From: Streptomyces griseoruber
GTDB lineage: Bacteria > Actinomycetota > Actinomycetes > Streptomycetales > Streptomycetaceae
NCBI RefSeq assembly: GCF_001514205.1
Contig: NZ_KQ948768.1
Location: 111,482-175,481 of the forward strand
Length of the DNA stretch: 64,000 nucleotides
Reading direction: 5' to 3'
Part shown: positions 36,670-46,099 of the stretch, in pieces
Numbering within the stretch: position 1 is the first letter of the stretch
Layout of the letters: each line of letters opens with the position of its first letter
Position numbers and translations under genes: made by a program
The notes under the pieces: model-generated
Databases searched by the model: none
Told to the model about the DNA's origin: nothing
What the model saw: only the letters and a program-made list of their open reading frames with translations

Positions 36670-37009
36670 CCCGGGCTGCGGTTCCCGTGCCAGATCCGAC
36701 GGACCCACTCGGTCCCGCCTCGGCGGTTCACGGCGTGCCGGTGAGGCTGCGCATCACCTCGTGCACCTGCAGCGGGGCGGCCCGGGAGCGACCGGGCGGG
36801 CTTCGATGCGCAGGCCGTCGAGGGTCAGGCCGTCACCCCGGCGCCAGGCCTCGTGGGCCGCGTCCGTGAAGGCTCGGGCCGGCAAGCCATTGGCGCGAGG
36901 GGAAGCATCCCGGAGTACCGGGCGGCCATTCTCCACAAACACCGAGGGCACACACTCCATCCACCACACCCGGTCCTCCCGGACCGCCCAACCTTCCTAA
37001 GGAACTTAC
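36670..37009. other. Gap between reductase and SDR genes
   Basis: No firm gene. Minus-strand frames around 36754-36969 (FVENGRPVLRDASPRANG) and 36740-36760 (VHEVMRSLTGTP) look coding-like and may be the end of a lost gene, but I cannot name the family. AAGGAACTT just before 37010 is the SDR ribosome site. Confidence 0.35.
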
Positions 37010-37738
37010 ATGTCCAAGGTGATCGCCGTTTTCGGTGCCGGTACCGGCCTGGGCCTGTCCGTCGCCCGCCGCTTCGGCCGGGAAGGCTTCCGCGTCGCCC
37101 TGGTGGCCCGCCGCAAGGAGCGGCTCGACGCCCTCGTGGCACGGCTCGCCGACGAGGGCGTCGAGGCCGCCGCCTTCCCGGCCGATCTGTCCGACCCCGC
37201 GCGGGTTCCCGCCCTGGTGGACGCCATCCGCGACCACTTCGGCCGGATCGATGTCGTCGAGTACGGGCCGATCGGCGCCGACCAGGCCTTCACCCCGGCC
37301 ACCCGGCTGGACGCGGCCACTCTGGAAAGGATCTCCCGGGTGCTCCTCCTGACCCCGGTGGAGGTGTTCCGCGCCGTACTGCCGGAGATGACCGAACGCG
37401 GCGACGGCGCCCTCCTGATGACCACCGGCTACTCGGCCGTGCAGGGCGTGCCTCACCTCAGCGGCCCGGGTCCGGTGATGTCCGCCGCCCGCAACTACGT
37501 GTACTCACTCAACGGCGAACTCGCCGGTACGGGCATCTACGCCGGCACGCTCACCATCGCCGCCCTGATCACCGGCAGCGAGTCGGCCGAGGCAGCCACC
37601 ACGGATGAGTTCGAGATGCCGGACACCGGCGTGGAGTTCCCGGTCGTCCACCCGGACGAACTCGCTGGGCACTACTGGGACATGTACACCCGGCGTGACC
37701 GCGTCGAGCAGGCCCACCCGGTGGAGTTGACCCCGTAG
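37010..37738 (+). CDS. Atypical SDR-fold protein lacking the catalytic Tyr/Lys
   Basis: 242 residues. The N-terminal nucleotide site is intact (VFGAGTGLGLSVARRFG, then LVARRKERL), but NNAG is replaced by VEYGPIG and the YxxxK segment by GPVMSAARNYV, so neither catalytic residue is present at its usual place. Some plant and bacterial SDR relatives act as sensors or have other chemistry. It follows the two-component oxygenase on the same strand and may be an NAD(P)-binding partner of it. Confidence 0.78.
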   Translation: MSKVIAVFGAGTGLGLSVARRFGREGFRVALVARRKERLDALVARLADEGVEAAAFPADLSDPARVPALVDAIRDHFGRIDVVEYGPIGADQAFTPATRLDAATLERISRVLLLTPVEVFRAVLPEMTERGDGALLMTTGYSAVQGVPHLSGPGPVMSAARNYVYSLNGELAGTGIYAGTLTIAALITGSESAEAATTDEFEMPDTGVEFPVVHPDELAGHYWDMYTRRDRVEQAHPVELTP

Positions 37739-37754
37739 GCCGGTGCCCCCGGGT

Positions 37755-38500
37755 TCACCCGGCAGCGCCGCTGAGGGTGATCCATGCCTCGCGCAGCATC
37801 AGGGCGGCGGAGTCCAGGTCGCCCACGGTGCGCATACGCTGCTCGGCGGCCAGGTGCGCGGGGGCGCGGGCCAGGTCGGACATCAGCATGGCGAAGACCT
37901 CGATCGCCTCGTCCGCGGAGCGGGTGCGCATCGCGGCGGCGAACGCCACCAGGGTGGCCATCCGCCGCGGCTCGGCGAGGTCGGCGACCGCCTTGGCACG
38001 CACCGAGGAGGCGTAGCGCGACAGCGCGTGCAGGCGGTCGGCGGGAATGGCGGACAGGTCCCAGGCGCTCGCGCCGAGTTTGTTGAGCTCGATGGAACCT
38101 GTCGATGGCCTTGCCCGCGCCGGGGCCGGTGATGTCACGCGGGGAGCGGCGCAGCCGGTCCCACTTGGAGGTACGGCGGCTGTCCTCGACCGGCAGCTGC
38201 GCGGCCAGGGCGGCGCGCTGCCAGGCGGTGGTCTTGACAGGCGGTGGTCTTGACAGCCAGAGTCCGCCAGGTCTTGCGGTTGGTGTGCTCACGGATGGAG
38301 GTGACCATGCCGTTCGAGGACGGTGGCGCCGGGCACCAGCACCTTGTTCTCGGCCAGGTGCAGGGTGGCGAGGTCGATCAGGGCGATGGGGCGCTCGTTG
38401 CCCGACCAGCCGCGGTCCCACAGCCAGCGGGCCGGCTTCCACCACGCGTCGCCCTTGAGATCCCGGCAGTCGTAGGCGTCCTCGCGGCCGGAGCCGCTCG
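37755..38500 (-). pseudogene. Decayed Tn3-family transposase
   Basis: Three frames carry the N-terminal half of a Tn3-type TnpA (DUF4158 region onward). From about 38490 down: ARWLWDRGWSGNERPIALID and HLAENKVLVPGAT; after a 16-base duplication, WQRAALAAQLPVEDSRRTS and GPGAGKAIDRF; after another shift near 38095, LHALSRYASSVRAKAVADLA and RRMATLVAFAAAMRTRS to a stop at 37755. The catalytic C-terminal half is missing. No terminal inverted repeats found. Confidence 0.75.
38224..38255. repeat. 16-base tandem duplication inside the transposase relic
   Basis: GGCGGTGGTCTTGACA is present twice back to back (38224-38239 and 38240-38255). Sixteen bases is not a multiple of three, so it shifts the transposase frame. 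Perfect identity implies a recent slippage event. Confidence 0.85.
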
Positions 38501-38666
38501 ACGTCAGGACTCCGACACCATCGGAGCTTGAGTTCGACTGCCCAGCGCAAGGTCCGGCGCGAGTACGCGAACCGCGTCAGCACCCTCGCGGGCGACACCA
38601 TGGAGCGAGCCGTCCGGGTTCCAAGGTCAACAACTGGCGGCTTCTGGCCTCGGCGACACCCCGTCC

Positions 38667-39326
38667 TCAGCCGATCCCCCACGGACCGCAGGTCTGAGCC
38701 GCGTGGAGCGGCACGGCCAGGGTCAGCACAACGGTGGCGGCAACCGTGGCGAGCCATACTGCGTACAGCGTTACGGGCCGCGCCCGGCGACGCGAGATCA
38801 CCCAAGCGATCCACCCGGCCAGCGATCCGGCGGCCGGCGCCGCCACGAGGCACAGGGCCACCGCATTCCACGAGACCGGATCCACGGGTGCATTCCCCGT
38901 GCAGTAGTCGGCGTCGTTCGTCAGCGAGGTTTCCAGCATCACCCAGAAGATCGCGAGCGCCGACATCGTCCAGGCTACGGCGGCCAGCACCCGGTACGGC
39001 CACCTGGGCCAGGACCGCAGGGCGCCCGCCAGCACGGCGCACATCAGCAGGAGCGGCACCGCCATCCACCCAAACGGCGCCACCATCGCCCGCGCCAGCC
39101 CGCCCAGGCCCTCGCGGTACTGGCTGACCTGGGGGTCGTCAGACCAGTAGAAGCCTTTGAACGCCGCACACACCGAGGTGACGACCACCAGTGCGGCCAG
39201 CGCATGCGCATGGACCCGGGCCCGGGGCGCGTCCGGGAAGGACGCGGGCCAGACGATGTCCTGGAACCGGCCTGCCACCCCTGGGCCAACGGCGGTTCTG
39301 CGGCGATCTGCGAGCACCGGTCTCAC
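38667..39326 (-). CDS. Hypothetical multi-pass membrane protein
   Basis: 219 residues from a GTG at 39326, preferred over 39377 because GGGGGAG precedes it and the longer version would run into the neighbouring gene. Five hydrophobic segments (HALAALVVVTSVCAAFKG, MAVPLLLMCAVLAGAL, VLAAVAWTMSALAIFWVML, AVALCLVAAPAAGSLAGWIA, VTLYAVWLATVAATVVLTLA). No family recognised. Downstream of the ferritin-like gene on the same strand. Confidence 0.65.
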   Translation of the reverse strand: MRPVLADRRRTAVGPGVAGRFQDIVWPASFPDAPRARVHAHALAALVVVTSVCAAFKGFYWSDDPQVSQYREGLGGLARAMVAPFGWMAVPLLLMCAVLAGALRSWPRWPYRVLAAVAWTMSALAIFWVMLETSLTNDADYCTGNAPVDPVSWNAVALCLVAAPAAGSLAGWIAWVISRRRARPVTLYAVWLATVAATVVLTLAVPLHAAQTCGPWGIG

Positions 39327-39364
39327 GTCCCACTCCCCCTTCTCCCCCTTGGTGCGCTGTCTGC

Positions 39365-40135
39365 TCACCACGGGCACACATCGCGAGGGCCGGAAGCGTT
39401 CCTCCGGGGCCAGAGGACTCGTTCGAAGCCGGCGGTCCCGAGGATCGCCGCGACCACCGGACCGCCCGACCTCAGCACGTCCGCCACGAAACGTCCTCGC
39501 CCGACCCCGAGCCTGCGCAGTGCCCGCCCGTGGTCGGCGGCTACGACCAGAACCGCGCCGAGGAGCATCACCCGCCAGCCCGCCAGCAGCGGCCGCCGGG
39601 CTGCGCGCGGCAGCTCCGCGACCGACGCGCGCAGCCGCGCGCAGTGGAACGGGACGTGCCGCTCCTCGTCTGCCAGGATGCGGCCGGCGACCTCCGACGT
39701 CAGCGGATCGTCGGTGCCGTCACGCAGCGCCCGGTAGTAGCGCAGGGCCACCACCTCCGCGACCATCAGGAGCAGCAGCTCCGTCCGTAGCCCCGGCACG
39801 CGACGCAGTCGCGCGAATGCCGTGTCGCTCCAGTGCCCGGCCTGCGTCGTCGCCCCGCCCGCCTTGAGCAGCAGAGCGAGGAGCCTCGCGTGGTTCTTCT
39901 CCTCGGCGACGAACAACCGCAGCGCTGCCGAGTAGTCCGGATCGCCCGCCGCGTCCGCCTTGGCGAACAGGGCCGAGCTGTCGCCGTCCTCCCCGGCCTG
40001 GAATCGCTGGACGCTCGCCCGCACCGCCGGGGGCAGTGAGGCACCCGACTCCCAGAGTGGGTCGGGCCGGGCTGCGCGGCGGTCCCGTTCGGTCTCGAAG
40101 TGACGGGCCCATTCGGCGAATCCCGATGCACTCAT
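39365..40135 (-). CDS. Ferritin-like diiron-fold protein
   Basis: 256 residues from MSASGFAEW. A four-helix bundle with LFVAEEKNHARLLALLL and ILADEERHVPFHCARL, the paired ExxH metal motifs of ferritin-like proteins, followed by hydrophobic C-terminal helices (WRVMLLGAVLVVAADHG). Possibly membrane-associated. Function (iron oxidation, lipid hydroxylation or desaturation) cannot be told. An AGGCGGGG-like stretch upstream gives no clear ribosome site. Confidence 0.75.
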   Translation of the reverse strand: MSASGFAEWARHFETERDRRAARPDPLWESGASLPPAVRASVQRFQAGEDGDSSALFAKADAAGDPDYSAALRLFVAEEKNHARLLALLLKAGGATTQAGHWSDTAFARLRRVPGLRTELLLLMVAEVVALRYYRALRDGTDDPLTSEVAGRILADEERHVPFHCARLRASVAELPRAARRPLLAGWRVMLLGAVLVVAADHGRALRRLGVGRGRFVADVLRSGGPVVAAILGTAGFERVLWPRRNASGPRDVCPW

Positions 40136-40700
40136 GCCGCTCTCTCCCATCCCCCGCCCCGCCTGGACGGGGCGGGGTCTCCTCGGTCGTGGGGACGCGG
40201 CGGGGGCTGGCGCAGTTCCCGTCCCGAACCCGTCACCCGAGGTGGCGGGCGGAGATCCCGGTGGTCGTCCTACCTGCGGGACCGGCAGCGCGGGGGCCAC
40301 CGGCGCCCCTGCCCGCTCCCCGGTGCGCCTCCGGCGGGTCGGGTCGCCCGCTCCCCGCCCGCTCCCCGCCCGCACTCCGGTTTCGAGAGGACATTCGGCC
40401 CATCGCGACCCGCGGGAACGCGGTCGCCCCGGCCTGTCGCGGGACTCCCGCATCCGCGTTCATGTGCGAGAGGCGACGGCCCGGCCCACCGGACCGAGAG
40501 CCGGCAGCTCGGCGCGGCCGGTTTCGTCGAGCCGGACTCCGAACGCGGCAACGCGCGAGAGCGCGGGTGGCGTTCGGTGCGCCGGACGGCCCGGTTCCAT
40601 CGCACTGCCTTGTGACCGGGAGTGGCGGCGGGGTCCCGGAGAGGCCGAACTCACCTACAGTGCACACGAGTTCAACCACAGCTCCCCAGCACCGCTTCTC
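40136..40700. other. Extremely GC-rich gene-free stretch
   Basis: All six frames are open over parts of this region only because stop codons are rare at such GC. None shows recognisable domains or the codon-position bias of the neighbours. It must contain the promoter of the ferritin-like gene and the 3' end of the SMI1/KNR4 transcript. Confidence 0.4.
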
Positions 40701-41399
40701 CTATCGCGGACGACGGCGCGGACGGCGCGCGGCGGCCTCGGCACCCTCCACCCAGTGGAGGTACCAGCGTGCGAATCCGACCGGCGTCGGTGGCTCGCCG
40801 AGGGGGCGGAACTCACCGCCCCCCGGGCGGTCGTCCGCCCACATACGGCCACTCTCCGGGCCGGTCAGGACGAGCCAGTCGCAGTAACCGCAGCCCTCGT
40901 GACTGAGCTTCAACGCACCGCACGTGACCCAGTCGGAGAGTTCGTCACCCGCTGTCATCCAGGCGCTGTATGCCGCGAAGTACGCCTCTTCGTCGTCGAA
41001 GCCGGACAGAAGCGGCTGCCTGTCATCGTGCTCGGCCAGAACGCGCCATCGTTCCTCCCCCGTCGGGAACGGAAGCCGCAGGTAGTCGTGGCGCAGGCAG
41101 CGGTCCACATTGCTCCACAGCCATCCCGCGTCCGTCCGGCGCAGGATGCTGAGCCCGTAGCCCGGCCCCGCACCGCCGGCCCCGACCTCGAGAAGGAAAC
41201 CCCGGTACTCCGCCGGCAACGAGACACCCCACTGCGCCTCCGCCTCGGCGACCTCCGGCTCCGACAGCGGATCCGCGAACCGGAAGTGATGACCCGATCC
41301 CCCGGCCAGGTCCCAGGCCCCGAAAACCTGCTGTGCCTCGTCCACCTGGGCCAGCGCCTCCACCCGCTCGCGGACCCCACTCCACATCGTCTCCCCCAT
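40701..41399 (-). CDS. SMI1/KNR4-family protein
   Basis: 232 residues from MGETMWSG (MWSG at 41387 is an alternative). SMI1/KNR4 (SUKH) fold: PLSEPEVAEAEAQWGVSLPA, then EYRGFLLEVGAGGAGPGYGL and later DDEEAYFAAYSAW. In bacteria this superfamily often supplies immunity proteins against contact-dependent or secreted toxins, or general scaffold proteins. No toxin gene is seen beside it, so it is an orphan. Arg-rich tail (RRPRRRPR). Confidence 0.8.
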   Translation of the reverse strand: MGETMWSGVRERVEALAQVDEAQQVFGAWDLAGGSGHHFRFADPLSEPEVAEAEAQWGVSLPAEYRGFLLEVGAGGAGPGYGLSILRRTDAGWLWSNVDRCLRHDYLRLPFPTGEERWRVLAEHDDRQPLLSGFDDEEAYFAAYSAWMTAGDELSDWVTCGALKLSHEGCGYCDWLVLTGPESGRMWADDRPGGGEFRPLGEPPTPVGFARWYLHWVEGAEAAARRPRRRPR

Positions 41400-41899
41400 G
41401 AACCGAACTGTAAGACAGGGGAACGGCGTTCTCACCCGTTGAAGTTGCCCCGGTTGCGCTGCCGTTCCTCGGCGGCCTCGTACCGTTCGCGTTCGTCGGT
41501 GCCTTCGTCGACCGCGGCGGAGAAACCGGGCGTGTGTGCGGCGAGTACCGAACTGTGCCAGTGACGGATCGGCCTTCCTTCCGGATCGGTGGACAACGCG
41601 GCGCGGCCGACCGCTCCGACCTCCACCCGGCTCCCGCGAACTCGCGCGGACCGGGGAAGGGTTCCCGATCGGTCGCTGTCGACCGGGTCGAGAACGACCG
41701 GCGGACGCATTCGAGGGTCCCCCCGGTTCCGAGCCTCTGCGTGACCATCGCCGGCAGTGGCCCGCGGGCCTTCCGTGCCCCCGCAGACGTACACCACGAT
41801 CGACGTCGACAGGTACGCGTTCCCCGTCGCCGCGAGAGCGACGAAGGCGGGGATCGACGCCGGTCCGGGACACGCGGCGCCTTCCTCACCTCCGACTGC
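41400..41899. other. Gene-poor stretch upstream of the stress-protein-like gene
   Basis: No confident gene. A minus-strand frame (41432-41959) has STDPEGRPIRHWHSS, vaguely like the DPEGP core of DUF397 proteins common in Streptomyces, but the rest does not fit, so at most a relic. Confidence 0.3.
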
Positions 41900-41960
41900 G
41901 AGACAAGTTGACCCACAGATCTCTGAGACAACTTGACTCACAACTCCATTTCGATACATA
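41900..41960 (+). promoter_or_regulatory. Promoter with 18-base direct repeats for the DUF1269-like gene
   Basis: GAGACAAGTTGACCCACA (41900-41917) and GAGACAACTTGACTCACA (41925-41942) match at 16 of 18 bases, 25 bases apart. The second contains TTGACT (41933-41938), followed after 16 bases by TACATA (41955-41960), a good vegetative-type promoter. The first copy could be a second -35 or a regulator half-site on the same DNA face offset by about 2.4 turns. Confidence 0.55.
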
Positions 41961-42002
41961 CCGTCTCACAGATGCAGCGCAAGAGTCCCAAGGAGGCAGC
42001 AC

Positions 42003-42605
42003 ATGTCCATGAACGAGAACGCAGTCGCCCTTCGCTTCGCCGACCGCGCCACCGCCTACCAGGCCCTCAGCGACCTCAGGCACCTCCACTCGGCCACCGT
42101 CGAGGTCCGCGGCGCCGTCTTGATCGAGCGCCTGGAGGACGGCACGGTCCGTGTCCCCGAGGGCCTGGAGACCGCAGCCGGACGCCACACCGCCGTCGGC
42201 GGGCTGGTCGGTTCGCTGGTCGGCATCCTCGGCGGCCCCCTCGGCGTACTGACGGGCTGGGGCATCGGAGCGGTGATCGGCAGCGGCTACGACTACAAGC
42301 GGGCCGAGGAGGCCACCGGCACCGTCACCCTCTTCACCCAGCACATGCCGCCCGGCGGCACCGCCATCCTGGCCGAGGTCCGCGAGTCGGATCCCCAGCC
42401 ACTGGACCTGCTGGCCATGCGCTACGACGCCGTCCTGGAGCGTCGCCCGTCCGACTCGGTACGCGCCGAACTCAAGGCCATGGAGGAAGCCGCCGACGCC
42501 ATCCGCAAAGAGGAGACGAAGGAGCGGCGCGACCGCAAGCGCACCGAGACCGAGCAGAAGATCAAGGACGGGGTCGCGCAGTTGAAGCAGAAGATCGCCG
42601 GTTAG
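42003..42605 (+). CDS. DUF1269-like membrane protein, probable general-stress type
   Basis: 200 residues after AAGGAGG. A small alpha/beta lead (VALRFADRATAYQALSDLRHL) is followed by a Gly-rich glycine-zipper hairpin (GGLVGSLVGILGGPLGVLTGWGIGAVIGSGYDY cut into two helices), then a charged coiled-coil tail (RKEETKERRDRKRTETEQKI). This is the DUF1269 layout. Role in cell envelope or stress is suspected for relatives only. Own promoter upstream and a hairpin downstream make it a single-gene unit. Confidence 0.8.
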   Translation: MSMNENAVALRFADRATAYQALSDLRHLHSATVEVRGAVLIERLEDGTVRVPEGLETAAGRHTAVGGLVGSLVGILGGPLGVLTGWGIGAVIGSGYDYKRAEEATGTVTLFTQHMPPGGTAILAEVRESDPQPLDLLAMRYDAVLERRPSDSVRAELKAMEEAADAIRKEETKERRDRKRTETEQKIKDGVAQLKQKIAG

Positions 42606-42646
42606 CGGTCTCCACGAGCGCGGGGTGACACCCCCCTGCCCCGCAT

Positions 42647-42679
42647 GGCGGGGGCGGGCCCATCCGGACCGCCCCCGCC
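42647..42679 (+). terminator. Strong GC hairpin after the DUF1269-like gene
   Basis: GGCGGGGGCGG (42647-42657) pairs perfectly with CCGCCCCCGCC (42669-42679) around an 11-base loop. A smaller CCCCGC/GCGGGG hairpin at 42639-42653 competes with it. No U run follows, as is usual in high-GC actinomycetes. Confidence 0.65.
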
Positions 42680-42759
42680 GCCGCCAACGCCCGGTTCCGG
42701 AACAGTCGATATGCCGGAACCCGTCGGCCTCACTGTCGCCATGGCCGTCGGAGACTCTC

Positions 42760-43406
42760 TTCCCCCCGTATACGCCGGCTCCGTATCGAGGGCGAGGCGC
42801 TCGCCGGGCTGACGGTGGCGGCCTGGGTGAGCGGCGTCTGCCCGGAGGACTTCAGCACCACGGTGTTGCCCCATACAGCGGCCACACCACGGCGCGCACG
42901 CCGAGGATCAGCGGCGCGTTCCACGGTGCGATGCCGACGACGACGCCGACCGGCTGACGCACGCCGAGGGCGGTGAGGCCGGGCACGTCCGACGCGATGA
43001 CCTCGCCGACGGCCGCGTAGGCCTGGGCCGCCGCCTCGACGAGCATGCCCTTCGCGACATGCACGTTGAAGCCGCACCAGGGCAGGGTGGCACCCATCTC
43101 GCGGCTCATCGTGGCGACGATGTCACCGGTGCGCTCGCCGAGCAGGACAGCCGCGCGCTCCAGCACCGCCCGCCGTACAGCCGGCGGCGGGCTCGACCAC
43201 TCCGCGAGGGCGGCCGCCGCCGCGTCCACCGCGAGGTTCACGTCGTCGGCGGAGGCTGCGGCAACCCGTGCGATCGGTTCGCCGGTCAGGGCCTCGGTCG
43301 TCGCGTAGTAGCGGCCGTCCTTGGCCGCGACGTGCTCGCCCGCGATGAGGAGGTCGCTGGTCCGGACCGCGCCGGACATGGGTGCCTCGGTCTCAGTGGC
43401 TGACAT
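42760..43406 (-). pseudogene. Truncated aldehyde dehydrogenase (benzaldehyde/vanillin type)
   Basis: The first about 185 residues are good ALDH sequence: ARVAAASADDVNLAVDAAAA, GVRQPVGVVVGIAPWNAPLI. The frame then stops at 42852 (GATPWC), while another frame continues WGNTVVLKSSGQTPLTQAA, the next ALDH motif. The catalytic Glu and Cys regions are absent. Relatives sit in aromatic aldehyde catabolism. Confidence 0.8.
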
Positions 43407-44288
43407 GGTGTTGCCTCACCTCCACAGCGGCGGCGATCGTCATGCGGTCGGCCCTTCCCAGGCGCCAGGCCGGCGGCATGCGCTTGGCCTCGCACAGGTG
43501 CGCCTGGCGCCTGGCCACCGTCGTCTCCGCCCGGACCGGGGTCACCGCCTCCTGGACCGGACGGCTGGAGGTGCTCGTCGAAGACGCTGTGCATCTCCTC
43601 GAGGCACGTGGAGATCGCGGTGTTGCCGTGCACCTGTCGTTGCAACAAGCCCCGCCACTCGGCTCGTTGTACCGTGCCCGCTCCACGGCCCAGGGTCGCG
43701 CGGATAATTTCGACGTGTCCGGGACGAACGGCAAACACCTCAACACTCCCGGGATACGCGCCCCTCGCCGGGAGCGGAGCCAGCGGTCCTTCGACCTCGA
43801 CGGGGTCGATCTGTACCCGTGTCGAAAACCGCGGCCGCGGGCGAGGAGCACCTCGCCGAGCATGTACTCGGAGACGGACAGGGTTGTCGTACACGAAGGA
43901 CAACCTGAAGCCGATCGGCCTCGGTGCGCTCGGCGTCAGCAGGGCGAAGAGCAGCAGCCCCGCGGACACCACGAGGCCGGCGCCGAGCCGGGCCCGCGCT
44001 CTCCGTCGTCCCCGCAGGCCGGTGGCCCCGCTCAGGGCGGCGAAGGTAAGGGTCCCGGAGACGATCGAACGCGGCGACGGCGCCCTCCGGATGGCCTCTG
44101 GCCGACCGACCGGCCCAGCCACGGAGTGGGTGCCGCCGTCGTCCCGGCCGGCGTGCGGCGATCGGCGTCGTCGCGAACGCGTTCTCCACCACCGCCCCGG
44201 AGCCGGCCGAACGGGCCTTGCCCTGGCGATCGCACGCCGGGAGGCGCACACCTGATCCACCGGTCGGCCTTGCCCGGTCGGGGCTCGG
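43407..44288. other. Decayed region with transporter-like fragments
   Basis: No intact gene. Minus-strand fragments include a hydrophobic stretch LGAGLVVSAGLLLFALLTPS after GTLTFAALSGATGLRG, like one helix of an MFS or exporter protein. VEVFAVRPGHVEIIRATLGR and QAHLCEAKRMPPAWRLGRADR look coding but I cannot assign families. The region appears to be worn remains of a further catabolic or transport unit continuous with the truncated aldehyde dehydrogenase. Confidence 0.4.
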
Positions 44289-45056
44289 TCAATGGATGTG
44301 GGATCCGCCGTTGACGTCGTACGTCACGCCGGTGAGGTAGCCGGAGGCGGGCCGGGCCAGGAAGGCGATGACGTCGGCCACGTCCTCGACCGCGCCGATG
44401 CGGCCTACCGGAACATCCGCGATCATGGCTGCCCTACGGTGCTCGTCCAGCTTGCCCTGGGTGATGTCGGTGTCGATCAGGCCCGGGGCGACGGAGTTGA
44501 CGGTGACTCCGGACGGACCGAGTTCGCGGGCGAGAGCGCGGGCGAAGCCCAGCAGGGCGGCCTTGGCCGCCGAGTAGGCCACGCCCCCGAACACCCCGCC
44601 CCCGCGCTCGGCCGAGACGGACGACAGGAAGACGATGCGGCCGAACCCGCGCTCGGCCATCCCGGCAGCCACGCGGTGGGTGACCAGGAAGCTGCCGCGG
44701 ACGTTGACATCGAGGATCCGGTCCCACTCGGTGGGCGTGACGTCGAGGAAGCGGGTCGGTGACGTGATCCCCGCGTTGTTGACCAGGGCACCGACGGGCG
44801 GGAGCGCCGCTTCGACCGCCCCGATGGCGGCGTCGACGGCGTCGGCGTCGGTTACGTCCGCCGGAAGGCCCAGGGTTTCCACGCCGTACCGGGCCGCGAC
44901 TTCCCGGGCGGTGTCCTCGGCGGCCTCCTTGTCCAGGTCGAGGACGGCGATGTGATAGCCGGCGGCGGCCAGGGCGTGCGCGGTCGCGCGGCCGATGCCG
45001 CGGCGGGAGCCGGCGCCGGTGATGACGGCGGTGCGAGGGGTGGGGTCGGTGGCCAT
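44289..45056 (-). CDS. Short-chain dehydrogenase in the transketolase operon
   Basis: 255 residues. Classical SDR with GAGSRRGIGRATAHALA, VLDLDKEAA (Asp favours NAD), NNAGITSPT, SSVSAERGGG, YSAAK and a short VNGGSHIH tail. Last gene of a four-gene minus-strand operon, 38 bases after the transketolase C-terminal subunit. It likely oxidises or reduces the sugar or polyol that enters by the transporter at 47007. Confidence 0.9.
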   Translation of the reverse strand: MATDPTPRTAVITGAGSRRGIGRATAHALAAAGYHIAVLDLDKEAAEDTAREVAARYGVETLGLPADVTDADAVDAAIGAVEAALPPVGALVNNAGITSPTRFLDVTPTEWDRILDVNVRGSFLVTHRVAAGMAERGFGRIVFLSSVSAERGGGVFGGVAYSAAKAALLGFARALARELGPSGVTVNSVAPGLIDTDITQGKLDEHRRAAMIADVPVGRIGAVEDVADVIAFLARPASGYLTGVTYDVNGGSHIH

Positions 45057-45094
45057 GCGGTGCTCCTGAGAAGGGGGAAGAGGAGTGGACGGGA

Positions 45095-46099
45095 TCAGAG
45101 TGCGCGGCGGACGCGCTCCTTGATCGCCGCGACGGAGAGGCCGTAGCGGTCGTGGAGCGTGGGCAGCGCACCCGCGGCGAGGAACTCGTCCGGGAGCCCG
45201 ATCGGGACGATGTGAGCCGTTTGCCGGGCGAAGGCAAGGCAGGAAGCCACGGACTCGGCGAGGCCTCCGACGACGCTGTGGTTCTCCAGCGTCACCACGA
45301 GGCGTCCCTTCGCCGCCTCCCGCAGCACCGCCTCGCGGTCGAACGGCTTGATCGTCGGTACGTGGAGGACGGCGACATCGACGTGGTCGTGGGCGAGTTC
45401 CTGGGCCGCGGTCAGGGCGCGTACCGTCATCAGACCGGTGGAGATGAACAACACGTCCCGACCGTCGCGTAGTTGCGCGGCTTTGCCGAGTTCGAACCGG
45501 TAGTCGTACTCGTCCAGGACGGTGGGGACGGCTCCGCGCAGCAGCCGCATGTAGGTGGGGCCGGGGTGGGCGGCCAGGGCCGGGACGGCCTGTTCGATGT
45601 CGACGGAGTCCGCGGGGTCCACGATCGTCAGGCCGGGCATGCCGCGCAGGATGGCCAGGTCCTCGGTGGCCTGATGGCTGGGTCCGTAGCCGGTGGTCAG
45701 GCCGGGCAGGGCGCCGACGACGTTGACGTTCAGCCGCGGCTCGGCGATGTCGAGGCACAGGAAGTCGTAGGCCCGGCGGGTGGCGAAGACGGAATAGGTG
45801 GAGGCGAACGGCGTCAGGCCCACCTCGGCCAGCCCCGCGGCCGCGCCCAGCATCACCTGTTCCGCCATGCCCATCTGGAAGAAGCGGTCGGGGTGGGCGT
45901 CCCGGAAGACGTGCATGTCGGTGTACTTGGCGAGGTCCGCGGAGAGTCCGACGATGTCGGGGCGTTCCTCGGCGAGCCGGGCCAGCGCGTGCCCGAAGGG
46001 CGCCTTGGTGGTGCGCTGCCCCTCCTCGGCGATGGAGGCGATCATCGCGGAGGTGGTGAGTTTGCGCTGCGGCGCCTGGGTCGGCGCGGAGGTGCTCAT
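45095..46099 (-). CDS. Transketolase C-terminal subunit
   Basis: 334 residues from MSTSAPTQAP. Pyrimidine-binding domain with the catalytic Glu in GMAEQVMLGAAAGLAEVG, FASTYSVFATRRAYDF, GLTTGYGPSHQATEDL and a C-terminal domain. It pairs with the N-terminal subunit, whose stop overlaps this start (ATGA). Split transketolases transfer two-carbon units and often serve dedicated sugar pathways rather than the pentose-phosphate cycle. Confidence 0.92.
   Translation of the reverse strand: MSTSAPTQAPQRKLTTSAMIASIAEEGQRTTKAPFGHALARLAEERPDIVGLSADLAKYTDMHVFRDAHPDRFFQMGMAEQVMLGAAAGLAEVGLTPFASTYSVFATRRAYDFLCLDIAEPRLNVNVVGALPGLTTGYGPSHQATEDLAILRGMPGLTIVDPADSVDIEQAVPALAAHPGPTYMRLLRGAVPTVLDEYDYRFELGKAAQLRDGRDVLFISTGLMTVRALTAAQELAHDHVDVAVLHVPTIKPFDREAVLREAAKGRLVVTLENHSVVGGLAESVASCLAFARQTAHIVPIGLPDEFLAAGALPTLHDRYGLSVAAIKERVRRAL

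Noticed and set aside
36754..36969. 71-residue minus-strand frame between flavin reductase and SDR
   Set aside because: Somewhat protein-like but unassignable, without upstream signals; noted as possible relic only.
40136..40700. Several 60-150 residue frames in the gene-free GC-rich stretch
   Set aside because: No ribosome sites, no domains and frames on all strands open equally.
41432..41959. Possible DUF397 protein on the minus strand
   Set aside because: Only a DPEG-like core fits; Trp/Ser N-terminal motif and length do not. Kept only as a weak remark.
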